Assembly: GCA_018969885.1 (NCBI GenBank)
Contig: JAGWXN010000009.1
Location: 1-30,831 of the forward strand
Direction: 5' to 3'
Length of the DNA: 30,831 nucleotides
From: Betaproteobacteria bacterium
Lineage (GTDB): Bacteria > Pseudomonadota > Gammaproteobacteria > Burkholderiales > Burkholderiaceae
Shown here: positions 18,672-27,255 of the stretch, piece by piece
Numbering within the stretch: the first letter of the stretch is position 1
Layout of the letters: the number at the start of each line of letters is the position of its first letter
Position numbers and translations under genes: made by a program
Notes under the pieces: generated by a model
Told to the model about the DNA's origin: nothing
Seen by the model: only the letters and a program-made list of their open reading frames with translations
Databases searched by the model: none

Positions 18672-19508
18672 ATGCAGACGGATGCGGTGGCGATCCTGGG
18701 CGTCGATTTTTCGAGCGCGCCGTCAAAAAAAAAGCCAATCACCCTGGCGCATGCGCGGCTCCTCTCACCGACCATGCTGCGAGTCGAAGCGCTCGAGGCG
18801 ATCGGCTCGCTGCCCGAATTCGCGCAGATGCTGTGTCGCCCGGGCCCCTGGCTGGGAGGCTTTGACTTTCCGTTTGGCCTGCCACGTGAACTGGTGCTCG
18901 AGGCGGGATGGCCGACCGACTGGCCAGCGCTGGTGCGTGCGTTTTCGGCGACGCCCCGACCGCGTCTGCGAGAGACCTTGCGTGCGTTCTGCGCGGGTCG
19001 GCCAGTGGGTGCGAAATTCGCGCATCGGGCCACCGATCGCCCGGCCGGGTCGTCGCCTTCGATGAAGTGGGTGAATCCGCCGGTGGCGTGGATGTTTCAT
19101 GCCGGAGCTCCCGCGCTGCTCGAAGCTGGGGTGGAACTGCCCGGTCTGCACGCGGGCGATCCGTCGCGGGTGGCGCTTGAAGCCTATCCGGGGCTCCTCG
19201 CCCGCGCCCTCTATCGCGGTTCGTACAAGAGCGATGATCCCACTAAGCAGGATGTGGCGCGTCTCGCGGCCCGGCGTGCGATAGTCGGCGCGCTTGCCTC
19301 GGGCGCGCATCCGCTTGCGATCCAGGTCGACTTTGCAGGCGGGGTGCGTCGCCAGATCGAGGACGAGCCCCGAGGCGACTGGCTCGATGCCGTGCTCTGC
19401 GCGGTGCAGGCGGGCTGGGCGCTCACGCAGGGCGCTCGCTACGGGCTCCCGGAACGGGTGGATGGCCTCGAGGGGTGGATCGTGAGCGCACCGGCCACAA
19501 CCGGCTAA
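18672..19508 (+). CDS. DUF429 family protein, predicted RNase H-like fold
   Basis: A 278-residue cytosolic protein of the DUF429 family, whose proposed fold is RNase H/RuvC-like. Acidic positions that could form a metal site are visible: Asp12 in LGVDFSSAP, Asp65 in GGFDFPFGLP, a Glu in ALEAYPG (about 179), and Asp239 in DWLDAVLCA. The DxPFGLP and final D-A-(V/L) helix are typical of the family. No biochemical activity is established to my knowledge. Its place between the two halves of a DNA repair cluster, 57 bases before the aminotransferase gene, makes a nuclease role attractive but unproven. The ATG at 18672 was chosen because the conserved domain starts there; an in-frame ATG at 18600 is an alternative, and neither has a good ribosome binding site. 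Confidence 0.8.
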   Translation: MQTDAVAILGVDFSSAPSKKKPITLAHARLLSPTMLRVEALEAIGSLPEFAQMLCRPGPWLGGFDFPFGLPRELVLEAGWPTDWPALVRAFSATPRPRLRETLRAFCAGRPVGAKFAHRATDRPAGSSPSMKWVNPPVAWMFHAGAPALLEAGVELPGLHAGDPSRVALEAYPGLLARALYRGSYKSDDPTKQDVARLAARRAIVGALASGAHPLAIQVDFAGGVRRQIEDEPRGDWLDAVLCAVQAGWALTQGARYGLPERVDGLEGWIVSAPATTG

Positions 19509-19565
19509 CATTCGATCCAGCCGGCGCATCTTGCCGCCCCCTCAGCTCTCCGGATTGCCTGAACC

Positions 19566-20744
19566 GTGAAACGAAGCTCGCTTCGCATCGATGGTGTTGA
19601 CACGCCCATCATCCCGACTGTCGCCGCGCTGGTGCGCGATCACCCCGGTACGATCTCGCTCGGCCAGGGCGTGGTTCGTTACGCGCCACCGGCCGACCTG
19701 CTCCGCGCGCTACCCGAGCGGATGGCCGATCCGCTGCTTCATCGCTATCAGGCGGTGGGCGGGATTGCACCGCTCATCGATGCGCTTGCCGCGAAGCTGC
19801 GCGACGAAAACGGTATCGATGTGGCCCGCGGGTCTCAGGTAATGGTCACCGCAGGCAGCAACATGGCGTTTCTCAACGCGGTGCTTGCGCTGGGGGATCC
19901 CGGTGATGAATTCATCCTGCCCTTGCCGTTTTACTTCAATCAGGAGATGGCGATCCGGATGGCGGGCTGCGTGCCGGTGTGTGTGCCAACGCGCCCCGAC
20001 TATCAGCTCGACCTGGGTGCAATCGAACGGGCCATCACGCCGCGTACGCGCGCCATCATCACGGTCTCGCCCAATAACCCCACGGGTGCCGTGTATCCCG
20101 AGGACGATCTGCGAGCGGTCAACGGACTGTGCGCAGCGCGCGGTCTCTACCATTTCAGCGACGAGGCTTACGAATATTTCACCTTCGACGGCGCGCGGCA
20201 TTTTTCGCCGGCGTCCATTCCCGGTGCCGAGCGGCATACGCTCACTTTCCAGTCGTTTTCCAAGGGCTGGGGCATGGCGAGCTGGCGTTGCGGCCATGTG
20301 GTGTATCCCAATGATCTGGCCGAGGCGATGAACAAGGTCCAGGACACCAATCTGATCTGTGCGCCGGTGATCTCACAGCTCCTCGCGCTCGAGTCGCTCA
20401 AATTGGGACGGCGCGCGATTGAGCCTGAACTGCAGTCGCTTGCGAGCGTGCGCCATAAAGTGCACGAGTCTCTTGCAGTGCTAGACGGGCTCGCGAGCTT
20501 TCCGCGCACCCAGGGCGCGTTTTATGTGGTGCTGCGACTCCCTGGGGTAGCCGATCCTCATGCTTTCACCCGCGCAATGGTTGAACGGCATCGCGTGGCG
20601 GTGATCCCGGGCTTTGCCTTTGGATTGACCGATACGCGTGAGGCCAACTACCAGCGGCTGTCCTTCGGTTCGCTCGATCCTGCGACGGTTGTCAAGGGTG
20701 TCCAGCGTTTCATTGCCGCCGTGCGTGACTGGTACGGTCGCTGA
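19566..20744 (+). CDS. PLP-dependent aminotransferase, class I/II
   Basis: A 392-residue fold-type I aminotransferase. Key residues: the GSNMAF cofactor loop near 97-102, Asn171 in SPNNPTG, Asp199 in SDEAY, the Schiff-base Lys233 in [12 protein letters not shown], and a C-terminal Arg in NYQRLSFGS that would bind the substrate carboxylate. The start region ([20 protein letters not shown]) and [20 protein letters not shown] resemble a group I associate with cyanobacterial aspartate/methionine-type aminotransferases; that resemblance is from memory. The substrate is not known. The only in-frame start is a GTG at 19566 without a clear ribosome binding site. Its last 20 bases overlap the helicase start, so it is in one operon with helicase and pdeM, which is odd for a metabolic enzyme. 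Confidence 0.87.
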   Translation: MKRSSLRIDGVDTPIIPTVAALVRDHPGTISLGQGVVRYAPPADLLRALPERMADPLLHRYQAVGGIAPLIDALAAKLRDENGIDVARGSQVMVTAGSNMAFLNAVLALGDPGDEFILPLPFYFNQEMAIRMAGCVPVCVPTRPDYQLDLGAIERAITPRTRAIITVSPNNPTGAVYPEDDLRAVNGLCAARGLYHFSDEAYEYFTFDGARHFSPASIPGAERHTLTFQSFSKGWGMASWRCGHVVYPNDLAEAMNKVQDTNLICAPVISQLLALESLKLGRRAIEPELQSLASVRHKVHESLAVLDGLASFPRTQGAFYVVLRLPGVADPHAFTRAMVERHRVAVIPGFAFGLTDTREANYQRLSFGSLDPATVVKGVQRFIAAVRDWYGR

Positions 20745-23199
20745 TCGGTTGCGCGCGCCGCCACTCGCTGAGGCGCGGCTGTCGGGCTGGTTTGCCGAAC
20801 GCGGCTGGCGCCCGTTTCCCTTTCAGCGGCGCGTCTGGCGCGCGGCGGCGTCGGGTTCAAGCGGCCTGCTTCATGCGGGTACCGGATCGGGAAAGACGCT
20901 TGCAGTCTGGTTCGGCGCGCTCCTGCGCGTTCTGAAAGGCCCCACCGGGCCTCGCGCGGACGGGCTGAAGGTGCTGTGGGTGACACCGATGCGCGCGCTA
21001 GCGGCCGATACGGCGCGTGCGCTTGAGACGCCGCTCGCGGGCCTCGGGCTCGCGTACTCGGTGGGCCTTCGCACCGGCGATACACCGTCGGCCGAACGGG
21101 CGCGGCAGGACCGCCGGCCGCCGTTTGCGCTCGTCACCACGCCCGAGAGTCTGTCTCTGATGATCTCGCGTGCCGACGCAGCGACCCGGCTGGGCGGCAT
21201 CGAAGTGGTGATCGTTGACGAGTGGCATGAGCTGATGGGGACCAAGCGTGGCGTGCAGCTTCAGCTTGCGCTCGCCCGGACCGCCGCGCTCGCCGGCGCG
21301 CCGCCGGTGGTCTGGGGGGTGTCGGCGACACTGGGGAACCCTGGCGACGCGCTCGATGTACTGTTGGGCGGCCGGCCGGGCGTGCTGGTGGAGGCGGCCG
21401 CGCGCCGGCTGCCGGTGATTGACACGCTGCTGCCCGATACCCTCGAGCGGTTTCCCTGGGCGGGGCATCTGGGTGCGCGGATGCTGGGCTCGGTCATTGA
21501 TGAACTGGCTGCGAGCGCCTCAACGCTCGTGTTCTGTAACACCCGCGCACAGGCCGAACTCTGGTACGCGATGATCCTTGATGCGCGCCCTGACTGGGCG
21601 GGCGCCATCGCGCTTCACCACGGATCGCTCGATGTCGAGGTGCGGCGCTGGGTCGAGCGCGCGATCGGTGAAGGGCGGCTGCGCGCAGTGGTCTGCACGT
21701 CGAGCCTGGACCTGGGCGTGGATTTTGCGCCGGTGGAACGGGTGCTGCAGATCGGGAGCGCGAAAGGCGTTGGCCGGCTGCTGCAGCGTGCGGGCCGCTC
21801 CGGCCATCGACCCGGCGCGGTGTCGCGTGTCACGCTGGTGCCCACCCACGCACTGGAGCTGATGGAGGCGGTGGCGGCCCGCGATGCCGCGCACGCCGGG
21901 CGCATCGAGGCCCGCCTCGCGCCGAAGTGTCCGATCGATGTCCTGGTGCAGCATCTGGTCACTGTGGGTGTCGGGACCGGTTTCAGCGACGCCGAGATGC
22001 TCGCTGAGCTTCGCTCTACCCACGCCTACCGCACACTCGATGATGGAACCTGGCGCTGGGCGCTTAGCTTTGTTTCGGAAGGTGCGAGCCTCGCGGCCTA
22101 CCCCGAATACCGAAAGCTCACACGCGGCGACGATGGGCGCTGGCGGGTGGCTGATGCAGGCATCGCAAGACGGCATCGAATGTCGATCGGCACCATCGTT
22201 GCCGATGCAGCGATCGAACTCCGGTTCATGAACGGTGCCCGGCTGGGTACGGTGGAGGAGGCCTTTGTCGCCCGGCTTCGCCCGGGCGATCGATTCATGT
22301 TCGGCGGTCGCGTGCTTGAGCTCGTTCGGGTGCACGAAATGAGCGCCTGGGTGCGACGCGCGAAAGCGACATCGGGCGCGGTGCCACGTTGGAGTGGCGG
22401 GCGCATGCCCTTGTCGGGCGAGCTCGCCGAGGCCGTGCTCGAGCGCCTGCGCGCCGCTGCGGCAGGTGTTTTTGCCGGACCGGAGATGCGCGCCGTGCGG
22501 CCGCTTCTGGAACTGCAGGCGCGCTGGTCGCGGCTACCCGAACCCTCGATTCTGCTTGCGGAAACGCTCGCCTCGCGTGAGGGACATCATCTGTTCGTGT
22601 ATCCGTTTGCTGGGCGCCATGCGAATCTGGGACTGGCCTGTCTGCTCGCCTGGCGGGCGAGCCGTGGTCGGCCGGCCACGATTTCGGTCGCTGTCAATGA
22701 TTACGGGTTTGAACTACTGTCGGCAGAGCCGCTCGCAGCAGCGCAGCTGGCGCGCGATGCAGGGCTGATCGTGTCATCACCTGCCGACGATCTCAGCGCA
22801 GCAGTCAACGCGGCGGAGCTTTCGCGCCGGCGCTTTCGCGAGATCGCGCGGATCGCAGGACTCGTGTTTCAGGGGCATCCGCGCGAGCGCCGGTCGGCGC
22901 GCTCGCTGCAGGCCTCGGCCAGCATGTTTCACGAGGTGTTCGACCGCTACGATCCGGGCAATCTGCTGCTTGCTCAGTCGCGGCAGGAGGTGCTTGCGCA
23001 GGAGCTCGAGCTCGCGCGCATTGAAGTGGCGCTCGCGGGCATGCGCGCGCGGGCGCTGGTGGTGGTACCCATTGCCCGACCCACGCCGTTTGCGTTCCCG
23101 CTGATGGTCGAGCGTCTGCGCGAGACAGTGAGCACCGAGAAGCTCGCGGATCGGGTTGCCCGGATGGTGGCCGAACTGGAGGAGGCCGCCCGATGCTGA
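20725..23199 (+). CDS. Ligase-associated DEXH-box DNA helicase (Lhr-like core)
   Basis: An 824-residue superfamily 2 helicase of the Lhr-core type, known as a 3'-to-5' DNA translocase in related clusters. Motifs: FPFQ near 31-34, Walker A GTGSGKT at 52-58, VTPMRAL (Ia), TTPESL, DEWH at 165-168 (motif II), SATLGN at about 200-205 (III), [11 protein letters not shown] (V) and [11 protein letters not shown] (VI). The rest is the winged-helix and Lhr-specific C-terminal part. The best start is a GTG at 20725, 20 bases inside the aminotransferase gene; the frame has no ATG before the domain begins. The C-terminal long extension of full-length Lhr is absent. It overlaps pdeM by seven bases. Confidence 0.93.
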   Translation: MTGTVADRLRAPPLAEARLSGWFAERGWRPFPFQRRVWRAAASGSSGLLHAGTGSGKTLAVWFGALLRVLKGPTGPRADGLKVLWVTPMRALAADTARALETPLAGLGLAYSVGLRTGDTPSAERARQDRRPPFALVTTPESLSLMISRADAATRLGGIEVVIVDEWHELMGTKRGVQLQLALARTAALAGAPPVVWGVSATLGNPGDALDVLLGGRPGVLVEAAARRLPVIDTLLPDTLERFPWAGHLGARMLGSVIDELAASASTLVFCNTRAQAELWYAMILDARPDWAGAIALHHGSLDVEVRRWVERAIGEGRLRAVVCTSSLDLGVDFAPVERVLQIGSAKGVGRLLQRAGRSGHRPGAVSRVTLVPTHALELMEAVAARDAAHAGRIEARLAPKCPIDVLVQHLVTVGVGTGFSDAEMLAELRSTHAYRTLDDGTWRWALSFVSEGASLAAYPEYRKLTRGDDGRWRVADAGIARRHRMSIGTIVADAAIELRFMNGARLGTVEEAFVARLRPGDRFMFGGRVLELVRVHEMSAWVRRAKATSGAVPRWSGGRMPLSGELAEAVLERLRAAAAGVFAGPEMRAVRPLLELQARWSRLPEPSILLAETLASREGHHLFVYPFAGRHANLGLACLLAWRASRGRPATISVAVNDYGFELLSAEPLAAAQLARDAGLIVSSPADDLSAAVNAAELSRRRFREIARIAGLVFQGHPRERRSARSLQASASMFHEVFDRYDPGNLLLAQSRQEVLAQELELARIEVALAGMRARALVVVPIARPTPFAFPLMVERLRETVSTEKLADRVARMVAELEEAARC

Positions 23200-23867
23200 T
23201 CGATGCGGGCGGGGTGCAGATCGAGCTTCTCGCCGAGCGCGCAGCCTGGCTCCCGATCTCCGAAACCCTGCTGGTGGCTGACCTCCACCTCGGTAAGGCA
23301 CAGAGCTTCAGGCGCTCGGGGCTGCCCATACCGGCCGGGACGACCGCGGCGATGTTCGAGCGGCTCGACCGGCTCATCGAACGGCGTGCGCCGCGCGAGT
23401 TGATCGTGCTGGGGGATCTGCTCCATGGGCCGCTTTCGCAGGCGGGGCCTGCCATCGACGCACTAGCCCATTGGCGCGCCCGGCATACGGAACTCGCGGT
23501 GCGGATGGTACGAGGCAATCATGATGCTTCGGCGGGTGATCCGCCGTCGGCCTGCGGCATCGAGGTGCTGAGCGCGCCCTTCCTTCACACGGGGCTTGCC
23601 CTCTGTCACGCGCCCGATGAATCGACCGCGAGGTTCAGGGTGGCGGGTCACGTACATCCGGTTTTACGCATGCGGGGCCGGATCGATCGCCTCCGCGTTG
23701 CGTGTTTCTGGCTGCGTCCGGATGCGTTGATCCTGCCGGCATTTGGTGAATTCACCGGAGGCTGGCCGGTGATCGCGCAACCTGGAGAGCAGGTCTTTGT
23801 GGTGGCGGGAAGCGAGGTGATGGCGGTGCCGCGAACTGGGCACGGGCCCCGCGCGGGTCGGCGCTAG
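23193..23867 (+). CDS. pdeM: Ligase-associated metallophosphoesterase/endonuclease PdeM
   Basis: A 224-residue calcineurin-like phosphoesterase of the repair-cluster family. The homologue in Pseudomonas putida, called MPE, is a manganese-dependent single-strand DNA endonuclease. Metal ligands are visible: Asp30 and His32 in ADLHLGK, Asp75 in LGDLLHG, Asn109, His110 and Asp111 in GNHD, His139 in CHAPDE, and His153/His155 in GHVHP. Length and motif order fit the family. The ATG at 23193 overlaps the helicase end by seven bases, so the two are coupled. It is the last gene of the run, converging on the MscS-type gene with a 32-base gap. A predicted terminator is not evident in that gap. Confidence 0.93.
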   Translation: MLIDAGGVQIELLAERAAWLPISETLLVADLHLGKAQSFRRSGLPIPAGTTAAMFERLDRLIERRAPRELIVLGDLLHGPLSQAGPAIDALAHWRARHTELAVRMVRGNHDASAGDPPSACGIEVLSAPFLHTGLALCHAPDESTARFRVAGHVHPVLRMRGRIDRLRVACFWLRPDALILPAFGEFTGGWPVIAQPGEQVFVVAGSEVMAVPRTGHGPRAGRR

Positions 23868-23899
23868 GCCGCGCCGCTTGCGCCAGGCCGCCCCGCGAC

Positions 23900-24793
23900 T
23901 TATCGCGCGGGCTGGGTGTCGCGCTCGCCTCGCGTGGGGATCTGCTCTTGAACCAGCATCCGGTGCGGGTACGGAATGGAAATACCCTCCCGATCGAATG
24001 CGATCTTCAGCCGCTTCAGAAACTCGCGGCGCACGCGCCACTGCTCAGCGGGAACCGTTTTCATGCGACAGCGAATGACGATGGCGGAGTCGGCGAGCTG
24101 CTCGACCCCGGCGATTTCGAGCGCATCCACGATGGCGGCGCGAAACATGTCGTCGTCTCGAAGCGTGGCCGCGGTGCTGCGCATCACGGCGTAAACATGA
24201 TCGAGGTCTTCGCGATAGGACACGCTCACATCGGCTACCGCAAACGCGAACTCGGTCGAGAAATTGCTGACCGTGGTGATGAGGCCATTGGAGATGTAAT
24301 GCACCGCACCGTCGAATGAGCGAAGCTTGGTCCGGCGCAGCGTCAATTCCTCAACTACGCCGGTCTTGCCGGCGATCTCCACCACGTCACCCACCCGGAT
24401 CTGGTTTTCGAGCAGCAGAAACATACCGCTGAAAAAATCCTTCACCAGACTCTGTGCGCCGAAACCGATTGCCACACCCGCCACACCGGCCGCTCCCAGA
24501 ATCGGTGCGATCGATACGCCAACGGTGTTGAGGCCCACCAGTACCGCCACCACGATGAGTGTGAGCGAGGCCGCGTGGCGGAGCACGCGCGCGAGCGTCT
24601 CGATTCGCTTTCGCTCTTCGTGCGAGGGCGAGCGCGCGGCGAGGGCCAAGAAGAAGCGCGCGAGCACGTTGAGCAGCACCCTGCGTGCCACGAAGGCGGC
24701 GATCAGGACGGCAACCAGTGTGGCTGCGGTCGCCCATTGAGGCGACCACTCCGTCTGGGCGAAATATTCCAGCCAGGATTCGATCACGGTCAC
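23900..24793 (-). CDS. MscS-family mechanosensitive ion channel
   Basis: A 297-residue small-conductance mechanosensitive channel that opens on membrane tension after osmotic downshift. Three hydrophobic helices lie at about 20-45, 72-92 and 95-115. The last is the pore helix, rich in Gly and Ala (GAAGVAGVAIGFGAQSLVKDF), followed by the beta domain with FLLLENQIRVGDVVEI and ISNGLITTVSNFS. The C-terminal alpha/beta domain is complete, ending with the SIPYPHR motif usual for the family. No N-terminal periplasmic extension is present, so it is the minimal architecture. It is divergent from groEL with a 134-base gap that contains two inverted repeats. Confidence 0.92.
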   Translation of the reverse strand: MTVIESWLEYFAQTEWSPQWATAATLVAVLIAAFVARRVLLNVLARFFLALAARSPSHEERKRIETLARVLRHAASLTLIVVAVLVGLNTVGVSIAPILGAAGVAGVAIGFGAQSLVKDFFSGMFLLLENQIRVGDVVEIAGKTGVVEELTLRRTKLRSFDGAVHYISNGLITTVSNFSTEFAFAVADVSVSYREDLDHVYAVMRSTAATLRDDDMFRAAIVDALEIAGVEQLADSAIVIRCRMKTVPAEQWRVRREFLKRLKIAFDREGISIPYPHRMLVQEQIPTRGERDTQPAR

Positions 24794-24818
24794 TGACTCC
24801 TTGTTGCGCTGAGGCCGA

Positions 24819-24837
24819 GACAGCCTTGAGTGCTGTC
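24819..24837. promoter_or_regulatory. Inverted repeat GACAGC-N7-GCTGTC between mscS-type gene and groEL
   Basis: Arms at 24819-24824 and 24832-24837 are perfect complements with a seven-base centre containing half of a CIRCE element (GAGTGCT, 24828-24834). The other CIRCE half, TTAGCACTC, is missing, so HrcA binding is not supported. It may be an operator for either divergent gene. Confidence 0.35.
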
Positions 24838-24843
24838 AACAGG

Positions 24844-24857
24844 GGCGGGCGCCCGCC
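24844..24857. promoter_or_regulatory. Perfect 14-base palindrome upstream of groEL
   Basis: GGCGGGCGCCCGCC is identical on both strands and lies six bases after the other inverted repeat. It could be a protein-binding site or a leader hairpin. There is no T-run, so it is not an obvious terminator. GC-rich palindromes are easier to find by chance here. Confidence 0.3.
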
Positions 24858-24884
24858 AACCTACGCTTAACCCCGGTAGATGAC

Positions 24885-24893
24885 AGGAGGTGA
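24885..24893 (+). promoter_or_regulatory. Nearly perfect Shine-Dalgarno sequence upstream of groEL
   Basis: AGGAGGTGA matches the 16S rRNA 3' end at nine positions. The only start codons downstream in the groEL frame are GTG at 24907, 13 bases after it, and ATG at 24928. The ATG has its own AGGGGAG site at 24917-24923. The strong upstream site may help ribosome loading or drive a start at the GTG with long spacing. Confidence 0.5.
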
Positions 24894-24927
24894 GCCGGAG
24901 CCGCCCGTGCCCGGCCAGGGGAGCGCG

Positions 24928-26550
24928 ATGGTAGCAAAGAAACTGCTGTTCAGATCGGAGGCGAGGGAGCGGATCCTGGCGGGGGCCACGCAGCTTGCCG
25001 ATGCGATTCGGGTGACGCTGGGGCCGAAGTCAAAGTCCGTGCTCATCCATCGCCGCTGGGGCACTCCGGTGGTTTGCAATGACGGCGTGACGATCGCGCG
25101 CGAGACCGAGCTCGAGGACCCCGCGGAAGATCTGGGCGCGCGGATGCTCCGACAGGCCGCGGAAAAAACCGGCGAGGCGGTGGGCGATGGCACATCGACC
25201 GCTACGGTGCTCGCGCACGCGATCCTCACCGACGGCATCCGCAACGTGGTCGCCGGTGCGAGTGCGATCGATCTCAAGCGGGGCCTGGACCGGGGTCTTC
25301 AGGTGGTGGTGGCGAGCCTGCGCGAACAGTCGCGGCCGGTCAGCACCCGGCTCGAACGGGCGCAAGTTGCCACCATCTCGGCGCATAACGACCCGGCGAT
25401 CGGTGAACGCGTAGCAGACGCCATGGACCGGATCGGCGCGGACGGTGTGATCACCGTGGAAGAGTCGCGCACGATTGAAACCACGCTTGAAGTGGTCGAA
25501 GGCATGCAGTTTGACCGCGGCTGGCTCTCGCCCTATTTCGTCTCCAACACCGAGCGCATGGAAGCCGTGCTCGAAGACGCCTGGGTGATGGTGTCGGATC
25601 GCAAGATCGGCAGTCTCACCGAGTTGCTGCCCCTTCTCGAGCAGCTCGCCAAAAGCGGGCGGCCGGTGCTGTTTGTGGCGGAAGACATCGAAGGCGAGGC
25701 GCTCGCAACGCTGGTCGTCAACCAGATCCGCGCGGTGCTGCGCAGCTGCGCGGTACGGGCACCCGGCTTTGGCGACCGGCGCAAGGACCTGCTGCAGGAT
25801 ATTGCGGTGTTGACGGGTGCCGAGGTGATTTCCGAAGAGCTCGGCACCCGGCTCGAGCAGGCGGCGCTACGCCAGCTGGGCCGCGCGCGACGCGTGCTCG
25901 TCACGCGTGAGGCCACCACGCTGATCGGCGGCGCGGGCGAACGTGAGCGCATCGACGCGCGGATCGCGCAACTTCGTGTGCAGCTTGCCGATAGCGCGAG
26001 CGACTATGACCGTGAGCGGCTAAAGGATCGTATCGCCCGGCTCGCGGGCGGCGTGGCGGTGGTGCGTGTTGGCGCCCCAAGCGAGGCCGAGATGCGGGCA
26101 AGAAAGGACGCATTTGAAGATGCGATTGCCGCCACGCGCGCAGCCGTGGCCGAGGGCATCGTGGCGGGCGGTGGGCTCGCGCTTCTGCTCGCGGCGCCTG
26201 CGCTCCGGGCCGAGCTTGCGCTCGCTGAGGGTGATGAGCGGACCGGCATGCAGATTCTCCTCCGAGCCCTGGAATCGCCCGCTCGTACGATCGCCGAAAA
26301 CTCGGCGGCGGACCCCGGGGTGGTGGTTGAGCGGATGCTGGGTGGTGGTGGCTCGGTCGGATTTGACGCGGCACGAGGTCGATATGTCGACCTGTTCGAG
26401 GCCGGAATCATCGACCCCACCCGCGTGGTGCGGGTGGCGCTTGAGAACGCTGTGTCGGTGGCGAGCCTGCTGCTTCTTACCGAGGCCACCATGACCGAAA
26501 TCGTGACCCGCGAGCGTGAGCCGGCCGACATCGAGCCGGGCGCGGCCTGA
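24928..26550 (+). CDS. groEL: GroEL-type chaperonin, stand-alone paralogue
   Basis: A 540-residue group I chaperonin. ATPase residues are at the E. coli GroEL numbers: Asp52 (NDGVTIARE), Asp87 (GDGTSTATVL) and Asp398 (FEDAI). Apical substrate/co-chaperonin positions are mostly kept (Tyr203, Phe204, Leu234, Leu237, Leu259, Val263, Val264), with Trp at 199 for Tyr. The C-terminal Gly-Gly-Met repeat is missing; it ends EREPADIEPGAA. GPKSKSV replaces the usual GPKGRNV. No groES precedes it, so it is likely an extra copy that would borrow GroES made elsewhere. The ATG at 24928 has AGGGGAG five bases upstream; a GTG at 24907 could add seven residues. An hsp20 gene follows after 40 bases, suggesting a stress operon. 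Confidence 0.9.
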   Translation: MVAKKLLFRSEARERILAGATQLADAIRVTLGPKSKSVLIHRRWGTPVVCNDGVTIARETELEDPAEDLGARMLRQAAEKTGEAVGDGTSTATVLAHAILTDGIRNVVAGASAIDLKRGLDRGLQVVVASLREQSRPVSTRLERAQVATISAHNDPAIGERVADAMDRIGADGVITVEESRTIETTLEVVEGMQFDRGWLSPYFVSNTERMEAVLEDAWVMVSDRKIGSLTELLPLLEQLAKSGRPVLFVAEDIEGEALATLVVNQIRAVLRSCAVRAPGFGDRRKDLLQDIAVLTGAEVISEELGTRLEQAALRQLGRARRVLVTREATTLIGGAGERERIDARIAQLRVQLADSASDYDRERLKDRIARLAGGVAVVRVGAPSEAEMRARKDAFEDAIAATRAAVAEGIVAGGGLALLLAAPALRAELALAEGDERTGMQILLRALESPARTIAENSAADPGVVVERMLGGGGSVGFDAARGRYVDLFEAGIIDPTRVVRVALENAVSVASLLLLTEATMTEIVTREREPADIEPGAA

Positions 26551-26577
26551 TCGATTGATTTGTATGATCCCAACCAG

Positions 26578-26583
26578 AAGGAG
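26578..26583 (+). promoter_or_regulatory. Ribosome binding site deciding the hsp20 start
   Basis: AAGGAG is seven bases before the ATG at 26591 but only one base before the ATG at 26585. Normal spacing favours 26591 as the start codon. Confidence 0.6.
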
Positions 26584-26590
26584 CATGACC

Positions 26591-27079
26591 ATGGCAGAGG
26601 AAAAGACCACAGAGCTGCAGGAAGCCACGCCGATGCGGGTGGTGTCGCCGTTTGATGAAATGGACCGACTCTTCGATCGGTTGCTCGCCCGGCGCGGCTG
26701 GATGCGTCCCTGGCGCGCCGATTGGCCCGCGCTTGGTGAGGCAGGGTGGGTTGAGCCGCGCCTGCCTCGCGTCGATATCGTCGATCGTGAAGACGACATC
26801 GTGGTGCGCGCTGAGGTTCCCGGGATCGAAAAGAAGGAACTCGATATCTCGGTCGGTGAAGACAGCGTGACCCTGCGTGGCGAGACCCGGCACGAAGAAA
26901 AGGAGGAAGCGGGCGACCTCTACCGTTGCGAGATCTCGCGCGGCGCCTTCAGCCGCACGGTGGGACTCCCGGCGGCGGTGGATGGGTCCAAGGCGAAGGC
27001 GGTGTTTCACGACGGCGTACTCACGCTTACGCTACCCAAAGTCGAGCGCGCCCGCCGTCATACGGTGAAGGTGGACTGA
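26591..27079 (+). CDS. Hsp20/alpha-crystallin family small heat-shock protein
   Basis: A 162-residue holdase chaperone. A variable N-terminal arm contains RVVSPFDEMDRLFDRLL and an aromatic Trp-rich part. The alpha-crystallin domain begins at about PRVDIVDREDDIVVRAEVPGIEKKELDISV and closes with FHDGVLTLTLPK. The C-terminal VKV could be the short I/V-x-I/V anchor that docks on neighbouring subunits. It starts 40 bases after the groEL paralogue, in the same direction, so it is probably part of the same heat or stress transcript: the holdase would keep clients soluble and the chaperonin refold them. No sigma-32 promoter was recognised. Confidence 0.93.
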   Translation: MAEEKTTELQEATPMRVVSPFDEMDRLFDRLLARRGWMRPWRADWPALGEAGWVEPRLPRVDIVDREDDIVVRAEVPGIEKKELDISVGEDSVTLRGETRHEEKEEAGDLYRCEISRGAFSRTVGLPAAVDGSKAKAVFHDGVLTLTLPKVERARRHTVKVD

Positions 27080-27255
27080 GACGCGGGTACGCCGCTGCCG
27101 TCGGCGCACCGGCGGTAGCGTTGCGCCCGGGCGGCTCCGACTCACTCGGGCCGTCCGGTCGCGCCTGCGCTGGTGCCGCGGATCCCGTATCCTTTGCGCT
27201 CTCGCGGCGGCTGGACTGCCGCTGGTGCCCAGATGGCGGGGCGCCGCATTGCCTC

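Noticed and set aside
24828..24834. CIRCE (HrcA) element upstream of groEL
   Set aside because: Only the half GAGTGCT is present; the expected partner nine bases upstream does not match TTAGCACTC.
24825..24860. Sigma-32 heat-shock promoter upstream of groEL
   Set aside because: CTTGAG resembles the -35 element, but no CCCCAT-like -10 element lies at a proper distance.
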